From positions 1 through 22,961 of the forward strand of contig CAVAVP010000005.1 of the NCBI GenBank assembly GCA_963592135.1: 22,961 nt of DNA, written 5' to 3'. Both the position numbers and the translations under genes were made by a program. Positions 14,835 through 22,760 of the stretch are shown in pieces. The stretch's first letter is position 1. Every line of letters begins with the position of its first letter. Origin of the DNA: UBA3700 sp963592135. Its GTDB lineage: Bacteria; Bacillota; Clostridia; Christensenellales; UBA3700. The notes beneath the pieces are model-generated. The model had not been told where the DNA came from and ran no database searches. It saw only the letters and a program-made list of their open reading frames with translations.

Positions 14835-16373
14835 ATGAAAGACTTTATTTTTGACTTCTTAGGTGTTCTATGGGGTGGAATATCTGAGATATTTTTAGGG
14901 ATATTTAGAGGCATATATAATATGTTTAATTTTCCGCAATATTATGCTACATTTAGCAAATATAGTGGAAATTGGTCAGCAGGTAATTGGATAGTTGCTA
15001 TCCTTATAGTGCTTGTTGTAGTTGTTATCTTAGTTGGAATTATATGGTTAGTTGTTTGGGGAATTGTTAGGATTGCCGGAAAGTTAAGAACAAGAGTTGT
15101 AAATCAAGATTTAGTTGATGAAATACATAATTTAAAGAGACAAATTATTAAGTTAAATCAAGAAAAAGATAGAATACTTGGTATGAAAGTGACGGGTTAT
15201 GGAAATGAAGGATTACTTGAGGATGAAGCTCAAGAAGGTGGCGAGAAGAAAGAAGAAGAGCCACAACAAAAAGAGAGTCGTTTCTATAAACTTACTGAAG
15301 TTGATCAATTGTATGCAACAGGTCAAGCAACAGTTCATGAATATGACGATAACTTTACACTAGAGCAACTTTGTGATCGTATAAGAAATTATGCAGCGAA
15401 CAATCCAGAGCGTCCTTGGCGTAAGCTTTATTATGAGATTAAGATTATAAGATTATTTATTGCCTCAATGGCAACATCTCGTTTAATCATATTACAAGGT
15501 ATTTCAGGTACTGGTAAAACATCACTTCCAGAATGTTTAGGACACTTCTTTGCAAATGAAACAACAATTGCATCAGTTCAACCATCATGGAGAGATAGAA
15601 CAGAAATTTTCGGATACTTCAACGAATTTACTAAACGTTTTAATGAAACTGAAGTTTTAAAGAAAATGTATGAAGCTACATATAATAACGATATTTATAT
15701 AACAGTACTGGACGAAATGAATATTGCGCGTGTAGAGTACTACTTTGCTGAAATGTTATCTATTCTTGAAATGCCATCACGTGCACAATGGGTTATTGAC
15801 TTAGTACCATCAGGTTGGCCATCAGATCCAATACATATTGAAAAAGGACGTTTTAGATTGCCTGAGAATATGTGGTATGTAGGAACAGCTAATAACGATG
15901 ACTCAACATTTGCTATATCAGATAAGGTTTACGATAGAGGTATGCCTATAAATATTAACTCAAAAGCGGCAGCATTTGATGCGCCACTTACTGAGAATTT
16001 CCCAGTAAATTATCATACACTTGAAGCGCTTTTTGCTAAAGCGCAAGAGGAGCATAAAGTATCAGATGAGAACTTAAAGAAGTTTGAAGACATGGATGAT
16101 TACGTTATAGCACACTTCAGGCTTGCCTTTGGTAACCGTATTGTTAAGCAATTAAGGGAATTCGTTCCTGTATATGTTGCTTGTGGTGGAACAGAGATTG
16201 ATGGGCTAGATTATGTACTTTGTAATAAGATTTTACGTAAGTTTGAATCTTTGAACTTAGGTTTCATTCGTGATGAAATTGATGCATATATTCAATATTT
16301 AAGTGATAACTTTGGTGAAGAGAACATGACAGAATGTAAGGAATACTTAATGAGATTAAAGAAGTTATTCTAA
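14835..16373 (+). CDS. Membrane-anchored McrB-type AAA+ ATPase
   Basis: The 512-residue protein has an amphipathic N-terminus, one strong membrane segment (about 52-80), a short coiled coil (90-117), a charged linker, and an AAA+ domain on the cytosolic side. The AAA+ domain shows Walker A GISGTGKTS (222-230), Walker B YITVLDEMN (288-296) followed by IARVEYYFAEMLSILE, the pattern of McrB/COG1401 proteins, and sensor region WYVGTANNDDSTFAISDKVYDRG (347-369). The McrB guanine-selectivity motif MNTADRS is replaced by ANNDDST, so ATP rather than GTP may be used. No methyl-DNA-binding N-terminal domain is present. The ribosome site is weak (GTGAG). The next gene starts 22 bp later and encodes a DUF2357/McrC-like partner. 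I infer a remodelling motor at the membrane serving the surface-protein genes around it, not a restriction enzyme. Confidence 0.85.
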   Translation: MKDFIFDFLGVLWGGISEIFLGIFRGIYNMFNFPQYYATFSKYSGNWSAGNWIVAILIVLVVVVILVGIIWLVVWGIVRIAGKLRTRVVNQDLVDEIHNLKRQIIKLNQEKDRILGMKVTGYGNEGLLEDEAQEGGEKKEEEPQQKESRFYKLTEVDQLYATGQATVHEYDDNFTLEQLCDRIRNYAANNPERPWRKLYYEIKIIRLFIASMATSRLIILQGISGTGKTSLPECLGHFFANETTIASVQPSWRDRTEIFGYFNEFTKRFNETEVLKKMYEATYNNDIYITVLDEMNIARVEYYFAEMLSILEMPSRAQWVIDLVPSGWPSDPIHIEKGRFRLPENMWYVGTANNDDSTFAISDKVYDRGMPININSKAAAFDAPLTENFPVNYHTLEALFAKAQEEHKVSDENLKKFEDMDDYVIAHFRLAFGNRIVKQLREFVPVYVACGGTEIDGLDYVLCNKILRKFESLNLGFIRDEIDAYIQYLSDNFGEENMTECKEYLMRLKKLF

Positions 16374-16395
16374 TCTTTAATTTGAGGCTATATTG

Positions 16396-18036
16396 ATGAA
16401 TGAGGACAGAGCAAAGTATAACCAATATGTGGAAAACATTAATAAAATGCTTCAATCAGAGTCATTTTATACAGATTTTCAAAAAAAATTAAAGGTTGCT
16501 CGTCCAACTATAAAGTTAAGTAAAAAGCAACGTACAAAGTCTTTTGATCTAGAGTGGGTTGAGATGATAGAAGACTCAATTGTATCGCTAGATAATATAG
16601 TTAGAAACCCAAGAAAGTTTATTGTTCAAGAAGAGGATATTGTAGACATATCGCTTGCACGTGCTATCTCAACAGAATCTGTTAAACACTTAGCACAACA
16701 TACGAACTTCATTTCAAGTGTAGATGAAGATGGTATGGTAACTCCAAATAAAATCTTAAATGTAACAAAGGAAGAAAGTTTTGAGGTATATGAAAATAGA
16801 TTTATATACACGCTTTTAAAGAACCTTAATAACTTTATATCACGTCGTATGGATGCAATTAAGCAAGCTTATATTAACGATAACGTCATGGAACTTAATG
16901 TAGACACTTCCATCTTTACTGGAAAAACAAGAGTATTCTATAAGCTTGACTTAATAGGAGCACTTCCAATCGATGAGGTAAAAAATCTAGAGAATGATGA
17001 TTTATCTGTAGTTGAAAGAATAGCAAAGGTTCAAAGAATTGTACTAGATTTCTTATCATCTCCTTTTGCAAAACAAATGGTATCATCCGCTCCCGTTAGA
17101 CCTCCAATTACTAGAACAAATGTAATACTTAAGAATCCAGACTTTAAAAAAGCGCTTGTTTTGTGGCAGTTTGTAGAGTCATATACAAAGATGGGCTTTA
17201 GTGTAGAAAATGATGTAAAACCAGTTAATATTGACGCTGAATTAAATACAGGTATACAAGATATGATTTGTTTAGGTGCTATGTTAATGCAAGGTTTAAT
17301 TGAAGGAAAAACTGAAGATAATGCATTCTTTAATGAATCTAATATGGATTCTAAGGATAAAGAAGAGAAGGAAAAAGAAAAACCAGAGATTACGGAACAA
17401 ACACCAGAAAGCGAAGAAGAGCCTAAGGAGGATGAAGAGAAAAAAGAAACTCCAAAAGAGGCAATAGATCAAGATGTTGTTCCTGATGAGGTAGATAAAG
17501 TAGAAGAAAAAACCGAGGAGACTAAAGAGGAGGAAGAAAATCCGCCAATAGAGGAGCCCGAAGTTGACGATGAGGACGAGGAAGAGGAAGAAGATGAGGA
17601 AGAAGATGAAATTCAAGATGTAGGCCTTATTGAAGAGACTCGTGATATGTTCCAAAGAACCGCCGATGAAGTTGCTTTAACTAAAGCTGAAATGACCAGA
17701 ATAAATAAGGCCATAGATAGAGTACTTGAGAAGGTTAAAATGGAAAATGCGGCCGCTTCAACCTCAGCCGTTTTAGATAAGATAGATGGCAGTGAAGTTT
17801 TAGCTGAAAGATTAATTGCACAAATAGAAAAGGAAAGGGCCATGATCATGCGTGCAAAGAAAAAGAGAGAAGAAGCATTTAAACGTGAACAGGCTGCACT
17901 TTTAAAGATAGAAGAAAGAGAAACGCAAAGACTTGCGCAACTTGATGAGCAAATAGCAAAACATGAAGCTGGAGAGACAATGGATGAAAGCATTGTTTAT
18001 GCTGGCCTTGGTGAGACAAATAATGGGGCAAGCTAA
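16396..18036 (+). CDS. DUF2357/McrC-like partner protein with acidic linker and coiled coil
   Basis: I start at ATG 16396 (GAGG 8 bp upstream) rather than the adjacent TTG at 16393. The 546-residue protein has an N-terminal domain with YENRFIYTLLKNL (near 133-145) and RPPITRTNVILKNPDFKKALVLWQF (near 236-260), which fit the DUF2357 domain that partners McrB-like ATPases. After residue 320 comes a very acidic, Pro-containing linker (to about 430), then a long charged coiled coil (430-530). The PD-(D/E)xK nuclease normally found after DUF2357 is not visible. Overlap with the following signal peptidase start (14 bp) indicates translational coupling. It probably activates or anchors the McrB-like ATPase; with no nuclease the pair is unlikely to cut DNA. 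The DUF2357 call is by pattern and would need a profile search. Confidence 0.75.
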   Translation: MNEDRAKYNQYVENINKMLQSESFYTDFQKKLKVARPTIKLSKKQRTKSFDLEWVEMIEDSIVSLDNIVRNPRKFIVQEEDIVDISLARAISTESVKHLAQHTNFISSVDEDGMVTPNKILNVTKEESFEVYENRFIYTLLKNLNNFISRRMDAIKQAYINDNVMELNVDTSIFTGKTRVFYKLDLIGALPIDEVKNLENDDLSVVERIAKVQRIVLDFLSSPFAKQMVSSAPVRPPITRTNVILKNPDFKKALVLWQFVESYTKMGFSVENDVKPVNIDAELNTGIQDMICLGAMLMQGLIEGKTEDNAFFNESNMDSKDKEEKEKEKPEITEQTPESEEEPKEDEEKKETPKEAIDQDVVPDEVDKVEEKTEETKEEEENPPIEEPEVDDEDEEEEEDEEEDEIQDVGLIEETRDMFQRTADEVALTKAEMTRINKAIDRVLEKVKMENAAASTSAVLDKIDGSEVLAERLIAQIEKERAMIMRAKKKREEAFKREQAALLKIEERETQRLAQLDEQIAKHEAGETMDESIVYAGLGETNNGAS

Positions 18037-18778
18037 AAAAATAAAAGTCCCAAAGTGGTTAAGTATAACTTTAAAAGTTATAGAATGGACCTTAATACTT
18101 TTAATAGTCGGTTGTATGCTAAAGCTTATAGCCCAAAGAATAGTTGGTGAAACACCATCGCTTTTTGGCTATACAACATATACTGTTGTTTCAGATTCTA
18201 TGGATCCAACTTATAAAATTGGGGATGTAGTAATTTGCAAGAATATAAAAAATCCTAAGCCTGAAGACTTTATAGTAAAAGATGGCGAGGAAAAACCGGT
18301 AATTGCCTTTATTGCTCCAGAGGGGTTTGACTATAAAGGGCTGCTTACTGGACAAACAGTCACTCATAGAATATATGGAGAACCATATGAAGAAAATGGA
18401 GTTTGGTATGTTCATACTAAAGGCGATAATGAAATAGCTGTATTGGACAGCGTGCCAATACCTTTAGATAATATAAAGGGTATAATAGTAGGAAAGAGCA
18501 GTGTTATTGCAGGCCTTATTAAAATCTTGCAAAAATGGTATGGATTTGCTTGTATTATAGTAATACCGCTACTTGCAATATTAATTTGGCAAGTTATAAT
18601 ACTAGCAAAGGCTGGAACGGATAAAAAAGCACAAAAACTTGAGGAAGAAAAACAAGCAGAGATAAAAAAACTTCAAGAAAAGGCTGTAAAAGACGTGCTT
18701 GACAATGAAGAAGAAATAAAGAAAAAAGCAATAGAAGAATATATAAAGAAAAACGGAGATATAGATGGCTCTAAATAG
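18023..18778 (+). CDS. ER/SipW-type signal peptidase I (first copy)
   Basis: I start at ATG 18023, with GGTGAG 7 bp upstream; an earlier in-frame ATG at 17963 would lie deep within the preceding gene. The 251-residue protein has an N-terminal membrane helix (about 16-37), the catalytic region TVVSDSMDPTYKIGDVV with nucleophile Ser59, TVTHRI with His115, and TKGDNE with Asp135, and a second membrane helix (about 174-194). His in place of the Lys of ordinary bacterial signal peptidases defines the ER/SipW type, which cuts SipW-type signal peptides such as those encoded nearby. The cytosolic tail is a charged helix ending in EEEIKKKAIEEYIKK, a motif also present in the second signal peptidase of this locus. 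It overlaps both neighbours by 14 bp. Confidence 0.9.
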   Translation: MGQAKKIKVPKWLSITLKVIEWTLILLIVGCMLKLIAQRIVGETPSLFGYTTYTVVSDSMDPTYKIGDVVICKNIKNPKPEDFIVKDGEEKPVIAFIAPEGFDYKGLLTGQTVTHRIYGEPYEENGVWYVHTKGDNEIAVLDSVPIPLDNIKGIIVGKSSVIAGLIKILQKWYGFACIIVIPLLAILIWQVIILAKAGTDKKAQKLEEEKQAEIKKLQEKAVKDVLDNEEEIKKKAIEEYIKKNGDIDGSK

Positions 18779-19637
18779 TAAAGAACAAAATAATATTATA
18801 AAAAATAAGACAATAAGAGCGGCTTCAAAGAGAAGGACCGTAACAAAGATTATTGTTATTGTTCTTATTGTGGCTCTTTTAATAACAGGAGGCGCATATG
18901 GTGTTATGACATATATTGATGCAAATACTATGCTTATATCTATATCTGACGCAAAAGATGGTTTAGCACTTTGTGAAACTCCAGACTTTTTGGAATACAC
19001 AAATAACTTAGATATGAATGCGCCAAACGCAATTGACGCCTATACATATCCTTGGTTTAATATTCAAAGCAACATATTAGGCCAAGATGGTGCTCATCAT
19101 GGCGCTGCGTATGTTGCATATAGTTTTTATGTTAAAAATATTAGCAAAACATCAACCTGCAAGTACAATATGGGTATAAGAATAATTCGTGATACAAAAA
19201 ATATCTCATCAGCGTTAAGAGTACTAGTAATAGAGAGCGATGAGAATAATTTAAACGAAGTAAGCTCAGTCCATGTTTATGGAAAAGCAAAGACTGATGG
19301 AACTAGTGAGTATGTATCTTATGATAAATGTGAAAAAGATCAACTTGGTATATCGCTTGAGGAACTTAACGCATCGTATGCGCTTTTAAATACAAATATG
19401 GCAACACCATTTTATGGTGAACTTTATGATGATGATACAAAAGAAGATCTTGGTTATTATATAATGTTTGAAAAGAACAAGCGCTTATCCTATAGTGCTT
19501 ATAAAAAATATACAATTGTAGTTTGGCTAGAAGGAACTGATTTACAATGTGTAAATGACATAGTAGGTGGAAAGTGTTCTATATCTACAATATTTACAGT
19601 AACGGAATATGAAGAGCCAGAATACTATGGAGCGTAG
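18765..19637 (+). CDS. Membrane-anchored extracellular beta-rich protein
   Basis: The 290-residue protein has a basic cytosolic N-terminus, one membrane helix (about 26-48) and an extracellular domain. Segments AYVAYSFYVKNISKTSTCKYN, SALRVLVIESDEN and KYTIVVWLEGTDLQCVNDIVGGKCSISTIFTV resemble the beta-strands of TasA/camelysin-like domains, in particular the VWLEG-x-D-x-x-C ending. Four to five cysteines occur outside the membrane. No YAWF-type cleavage motif is present after the hydrophobic segment, so it may remain membrane-bound, possibly as a base or anchor for the secreted subunits. GGAG lies 6 bp before the ATG; the gene overlaps the upstream peptidase gene by 14 bp and is followed 5 bp later by the second peptidase. 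Confidence 0.75.
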   Translation: MALNSKEQNNIIKNKTIRAASKRRTVTKIIVIVLIVALLITGGAYGVMTYIDANTMLISISDAKDGLALCETPDFLEYTNNLDMNAPNAIDAYTYPWFNIQSNILGQDGAHHGAAYVAYSFYVKNISKTSTCKYNMGIRIIRDTKNISSALRVLVIESDENNLNEVSSVHVYGKAKTDGTSEYVSYDKCEKDQLGISLEELNASYALLNTNMATPFYGELYDDDTKEDLGYYIMFEKNKRLSYSAYKKYTIVVWLEGTDLQCVNDIVGGKCSISTIFTVTEYEEPEYYGA

Positions 19638-19642
19638 GGCTA

Positions 19643-20671
19643 ATGAAAAAAAATAAGGAAGAATCTAAAGCAAAAAGAGTAGTAAATATAGTTGTAATGG
19701 TAATTGAAATAATTGTCATTATCCTTGCAATAGTACTTGCCATTTCTGTAATATTTGGTTCTAAAAAGACAGAAGAAGATTTAAGTAAAGGATATAACTT
19801 AACGGTAGTATTATCTGATTCTATGAATGGTAATATGACAAAAGATCAAATAAAGACTATTTATAGTGAAGCAACACATCCAATAGGTTCGTTTGATATA
19901 AAAGACTTACTTATAGTAAAGGCTGTATCAAGTGAAGAAGATTATAAATCGCTTAGAATTGGAGATGTTATAACCTATATTGGAAACGTTAATGGTCAAC
20001 AAGCCTTAATTACCCACAGAATTATACAAATAGATAAAGTAATCGATGGAAATCTTTATACACTTACATATTCTGATGAGAACAATGTTATTCATAAACA
20101 TGATAACTATGAAGAACTTCAAAATAAAGATGGTTATTACAACTATCTAACACTTGGTGATTTACAAAGAAACGAGAACGGAACATTTGAACCATCTCAA
20201 GGAATTTTATATGAAGAATCTCAGGTTCAAGGTGTAGTAGTATCTGTTATTCCAAAGATAGGTGCTGTAATTTATTGGTTCTTAGATTCAAAGCATTTCT
20301 TATGGTCAGTTGTAATTCCACTTGCTGCGCTTTTAGCGTATAATTTGTACTTACTTGTAAAACTTATTATTAGTGCAAGATTTAAAAAGCTTGAACAACA
20401 AAAACAAGAAGAAATTGAAGCTTTAAAGAATTCTATTATGGCTCAGCAAAATCCAGTAAATACTGAGGCAAACTCTCTTGAAGAGGAAATAAAGAAAAAA
20501 GCAATTGAAGAATACTTGGCAAAAATAGCACAAGAGGCTGTAGAAAAAGAAAGGGCTAAAGCGCTTTCGGGCGTAGATAATAGTGTAATTTTAAATAATA
20601 AAACGGTTGATGATAATGCACAGGATATAAACGCTCAAGATGTAAATGTCGAGGATAAAAAACAAGAGTAA
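19643..20671 (+). CDS. ER/SipW-type signal peptidase I (second, divergent copy)
   Basis: The 342-residue protein has an N-terminal membrane helix (about 13-38), NLTVVLSDSM with Ser60, ALITHRI with His125, LGDLQRN with Asp173, and a second membrane helix (about 218-240). The Ser/His/Asp set again defines the ER/SipW type. It differs from the first copy by a 25-residue insertion straight after the nucleophile motif (NGNMTKDQIKTIYSEATH) and by loss of the usual Pro after SM, which suggests another substrate preference or regulation. The long cytosolic tail contains EEEIKKKAIEEYLAK, almost identical to the tail of the first copy although the rest is divergent, and ends with Asp/Asn-rich sequence. 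Presence of two such enzymes beside four candidate substrates points to dedicated processing. Confidence 0.87.
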   Translation: MKKNKEESKAKRVVNIVVMVIEIIVIILAIVLAISVIFGSKKTEEDLSKGYNLTVVLSDSMNGNMTKDQIKTIYSEATHPIGSFDIKDLLIVKAVSSEEDYKSLRIGDVITYIGNVNGQQALITHRIIQIDKVIDGNLYTLTYSDENNVIHKHDNYEELQNKDGYYNYLTLGDLQRNENGTFEPSQGILYEESQVQGVVVSVIPKIGAVIYWFLDSKHFLWSVVIPLAALLAYNLYLLVKLIISARFKKLEQQKQEEIEALKNSIMAQQNPVNTEANSLEEEIKKKAIEEYLAKIAQEAVEKERAKALSGVDNSVILNNKTVDDNAQDINAQDVNVEDKKQE

Positions 20672-20680
20672 GGAACATGT

Positions 20681-21502
20681 ATGAAGGCGGAAAAAATAAT
20701 AACACCGATACTACTTATAGTTGTGTCATTTGTGGCTCTAATGGCCACTTTTGCATGGTTTGCGGCTAAAACTACACAAACTGTTCAAGGTGTTATTAAA
20801 TCTGGCGATGTTACTTCCTTTTCAATAGCCGATGGCAATGAGGATATGGATGGGGATTGTATAAAATATTCAATTCCATATGAAGGGCAAAAAGGGTACG
20901 ATCAACAAGGTAATATTTATACTACATCAGATAAGCCTTATGAAATGAAATATAATTTAAGTTTCGTTATGAAGTCTAGTAGTGATTGTACAATGAAACT
21001 TTCAATATCTAAAGTTATTGTTAATTTAACGGATAAATATCCTTATAATTTAAGTCAAACTATTGAAAAGGTATTGGGTGTAAGTGGAGTAAGTGAGAGT
21101 GATTACAATAAGTATTACTCAACATCCGTAGGTTCTTTGCCAACCGGCGAGGGCGCTTCGCCATATTATTGCGTATATAATGAAACAACAAAAAAGGTTA
21201 CAAATATAGTTATAACTGGTGTTTATGTAAATAGATATTTTTGCTTTGATTATTGGAAAAGCAAGGAAACTATGGTAGATAGAGGCGATGTAGCTGCAGG
21301 TTACGAGTCGGCGCTATCTAGTGGTATGAACTATACATATGGCATAGATGTATCGGCTTCTGGTATAACAAACTACGTAGGCTTATATATAGGATTTTAT
21401 GGTTATAACCAAGAAAGAAGCTCGTATTCTGAAGAATTTAGATTTTCAGACCAAACTACATTTTTAAACTCATCATTTAAGTTTATATTTTCAGTGGGGT
21501 AA
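20681..21502 (+). CDS. SipW-type signal peptide secreted protein
   Basis: The 273-residue protein has a hydrophobic N-terminus (6-22) followed by TFAWF (23-27), a SipW-type signal peptide ending. The mature part starts with a short strand (VQGVIKSGDVTSFSI), as in TasA-like proteins, and continues with Ser/Tyr/Asn-rich beta-type sequence, and a Cys-containing central region. No enzyme motif is seen. AAGGA is 6 bp before the ATG, and the gene follows the second peptidase by 9 bp, so it is most likely a minor fibre or surface component processed by the neighbouring peptidases. The role is inferred from the signal peptide and context only. Confidence 0.78.
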   Translation: MKAEKIITPILLIVVSFVALMATFAWFAAKTTQTVQGVIKSGDVTSFSIADGNEDMDGDCIKYSIPYEGQKGYDQQGNIYTTSDKPYEMKYNLSFVMKSSSDCTMKLSISKVIVNLTDKYPYNLSQTIEKVLGVSGVSESDYNKYYSTSVGSLPTGEGASPYYCVYNETTKKVTNIVITGVYVNRYFCFDYWKSKETMVDRGDVAAGYESALSSGMNYTYGIDVSASGITNYVGLYIGFYGYNQERSSYSEEFRFSDQTTFLNSSFKFIFSVG

Positions 21503-21505
21503 TAA

Positions 21506-22165
21506 ATGGGTAAAACAAAATTAGCAATTTTAATAAGTTCAATAGCTATAATTGTTTTAGTAGTAGCATCGGTTACCGCTTATGCCTTTTGGGGCGGAAA
21601 TCCATCTCTTACTATTCCTGATGAGAACGGGGCAAATATAGATAATAAAACCAATGCTACATATAAATATATGGTCTTTGCTCCAAATGGAGAATATACA
21701 AAAGACTATAGATTATTTTTTGATGAAGATACACAAAAATTTAAATTATATGAAATGAGCAGTGATGGGTCAACAAAGAGCTTAAGTAGTGATACAATAA
21801 CTTATACAAATGTAGCTCTTATTGGCTATATAGGCACGCTTGGTGAATATGAAAAAGCTGTAATACCAGAGAGTATACAGATTGGACAAAATTCAATTAG
21901 CGTTACTAAAATAAGTTTGCTTATGACGGATTATGATGATTTAAAGAATATAACAAAAGTAAGCGTTCCTAATAGTGTAACAAGCATTGAAGGGGCATCA
22001 TTTTCAGGATGTGGTAACTTAAGTGAAGTCTATTTTGAAAATGAAACAACACTTCCTACGATTTATAAATGGTGTTTTATAGGCATTAGTGGAAATATTA
22101 AATATTACCAAAAAAGCGGGGATACATATACCCTATTAGGAGGCATAAATAAAGTTGAAGAATAA
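21506..22165 (+). CDS. SipW-type secreted protein with one BspA-type leucine-rich repeat
   Basis: The 219-residue protein has a hydrophobic N-terminus followed by AYAFW (25-29). Residues about 150-195 read ITKVSVPNSVTSIEGASFSGCGNLSEVYFEN..LPTIYKWCF, the pattern of BspA/LRR_5-type leucine-rich repeats (V-P-x-S-V-x-x-I-x-x-x-x-F-x-x-C-x-x-L), often found in surface adhesins of gut and oral bacteria. Such repeats usually occur in longer arrays; here only one to two units are visible, so the domain is short. Only a weak GTGGGG-type ribosome site lies upstream, and translation is probably coupled to the previous gene, whose stop is 3 bp before the ATG. A tip adhesin or accessory subunit role is a guess. 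Confidence 0.75.
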   Translation: MGKTKLAILISSIAIIVLVVASVTAYAFWGGNPSLTIPDENGANIDNKTNATYKYMVFAPNGEYTKDYRLFFDEDTQKFKLYEMSSDGSTKSLSSDTITYTNVALIGYIGTLGEYEKAVIPESIQIGQNSISVTKISLLMTDYDDLKNITKVSVPNSVTSIEGASFSGCGNLSEVYFENETTLPTIYKWCFIGISGNIKYYQKSGDTYTLLGGINKVEE

Positions 22166-22760
22166 GGCACTTATAGCAAGTATTATAGTACTTATTGTAG
22201 TTACTGCAATTATTGCAGTATCTGTAAGTTACGCCTTTTTCTCAGTTGGAAATACAGAGTTTTTTCTTGAAATTTCTTCTGCAACAAGTGCAGAAATTGC
22301 TTTAACTCTTGAACTTTCGGACACAACATTAACACCAAACTCGACTCATTCTGGAGTTGGAAATTATACAAAATCTAGTGTAGTTAATGATGAAAAATAT
22401 GCAGTTTATATTATTAAATATAATTGTTTATCTACAGTTAATGTAGGGTGGTCTACAACAAATACTATATATAAAGATTCTAATGATAATCTATTAAATG
22501 AGGGTAAATCTACATATTTAGATAAGCATTTAAATTATAGTTTTATAAGGGTAGATTCTTATGATGTAGATAATTTACCTGAGGCAACTACATGGGTTGC
22601 AAAAGGCACCACATACACAATAAATGATACTCCACAAGGCGAAGGATATATGCTTGTTTATGTTAAATTTGATGTATCTCAAGAGTTAGTTCCAGAGATT
22701 TTTGATGAGGTAAAAATCTCATTTACCATATCAACAGAAATTGAAAATACACAAAGTTAA
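22155..22760 (+). CDS. SipW-type signal peptide secreted protein, last gene of the operon
   Basis: Translation appears to begin at a TTG (22155-22157), supported by AGGAGG at 22138-22143 and by the 11-bp overlap with the previous gene. The 201-residue protein has a long hydrophobic segment followed by SYAFF (25-29), the fourth SipW-type ending in this locus. The mature part is Thr/Ser/Asn-rich with beta-type alternation (IALTLELSDTTL, YAVYIIKYNCL, MLVYVKFDVSQEL, EVKISFTISTEI), consistent with one TasA/camelysin-like sandwich domain. No catalytic motif is visible. It is probably a structural or capping subunit. The 200 bp after it are AT-rich; no convincing terminator or further gene is visible there. 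Confidence 0.75.
   Translation: MKNKALIASIIVLIVVTAIIAVSVSYAFFSVGNTEFFLEISSATSAEIALTLELSDTTLTPNSTHSGVGNYTKSSVVNDEKYAVYIIKYNCLSTVNVGWSTTNTIYKDSNDNLLNEGKSTYLDKHLNYSFIRVDSYDVDNLPEATTWVAKGTTYTINDTPQGEGYMLVYVKFDVSQELVPEIFDEVKISFTISTEIENTQS

Noticed and set aside
17963..18022. Upstream ATG start for the first signal peptidase
   Set aside because: It would overlap the DUF2357-like gene by over 70 bp and add an atypical basic sequence, while ATG 18023 has GGTGAG at good spacing and the typical 14-bp coupling overlap.
14835..18036. Classical McrBC restriction system
   Set aside because: No methyl-DNA-binding domain, no visible PD-(D/E)xK nuclease, a membrane anchor on the ATPase and coupling to signal peptidases and secreted proteins argue against DNA restriction.
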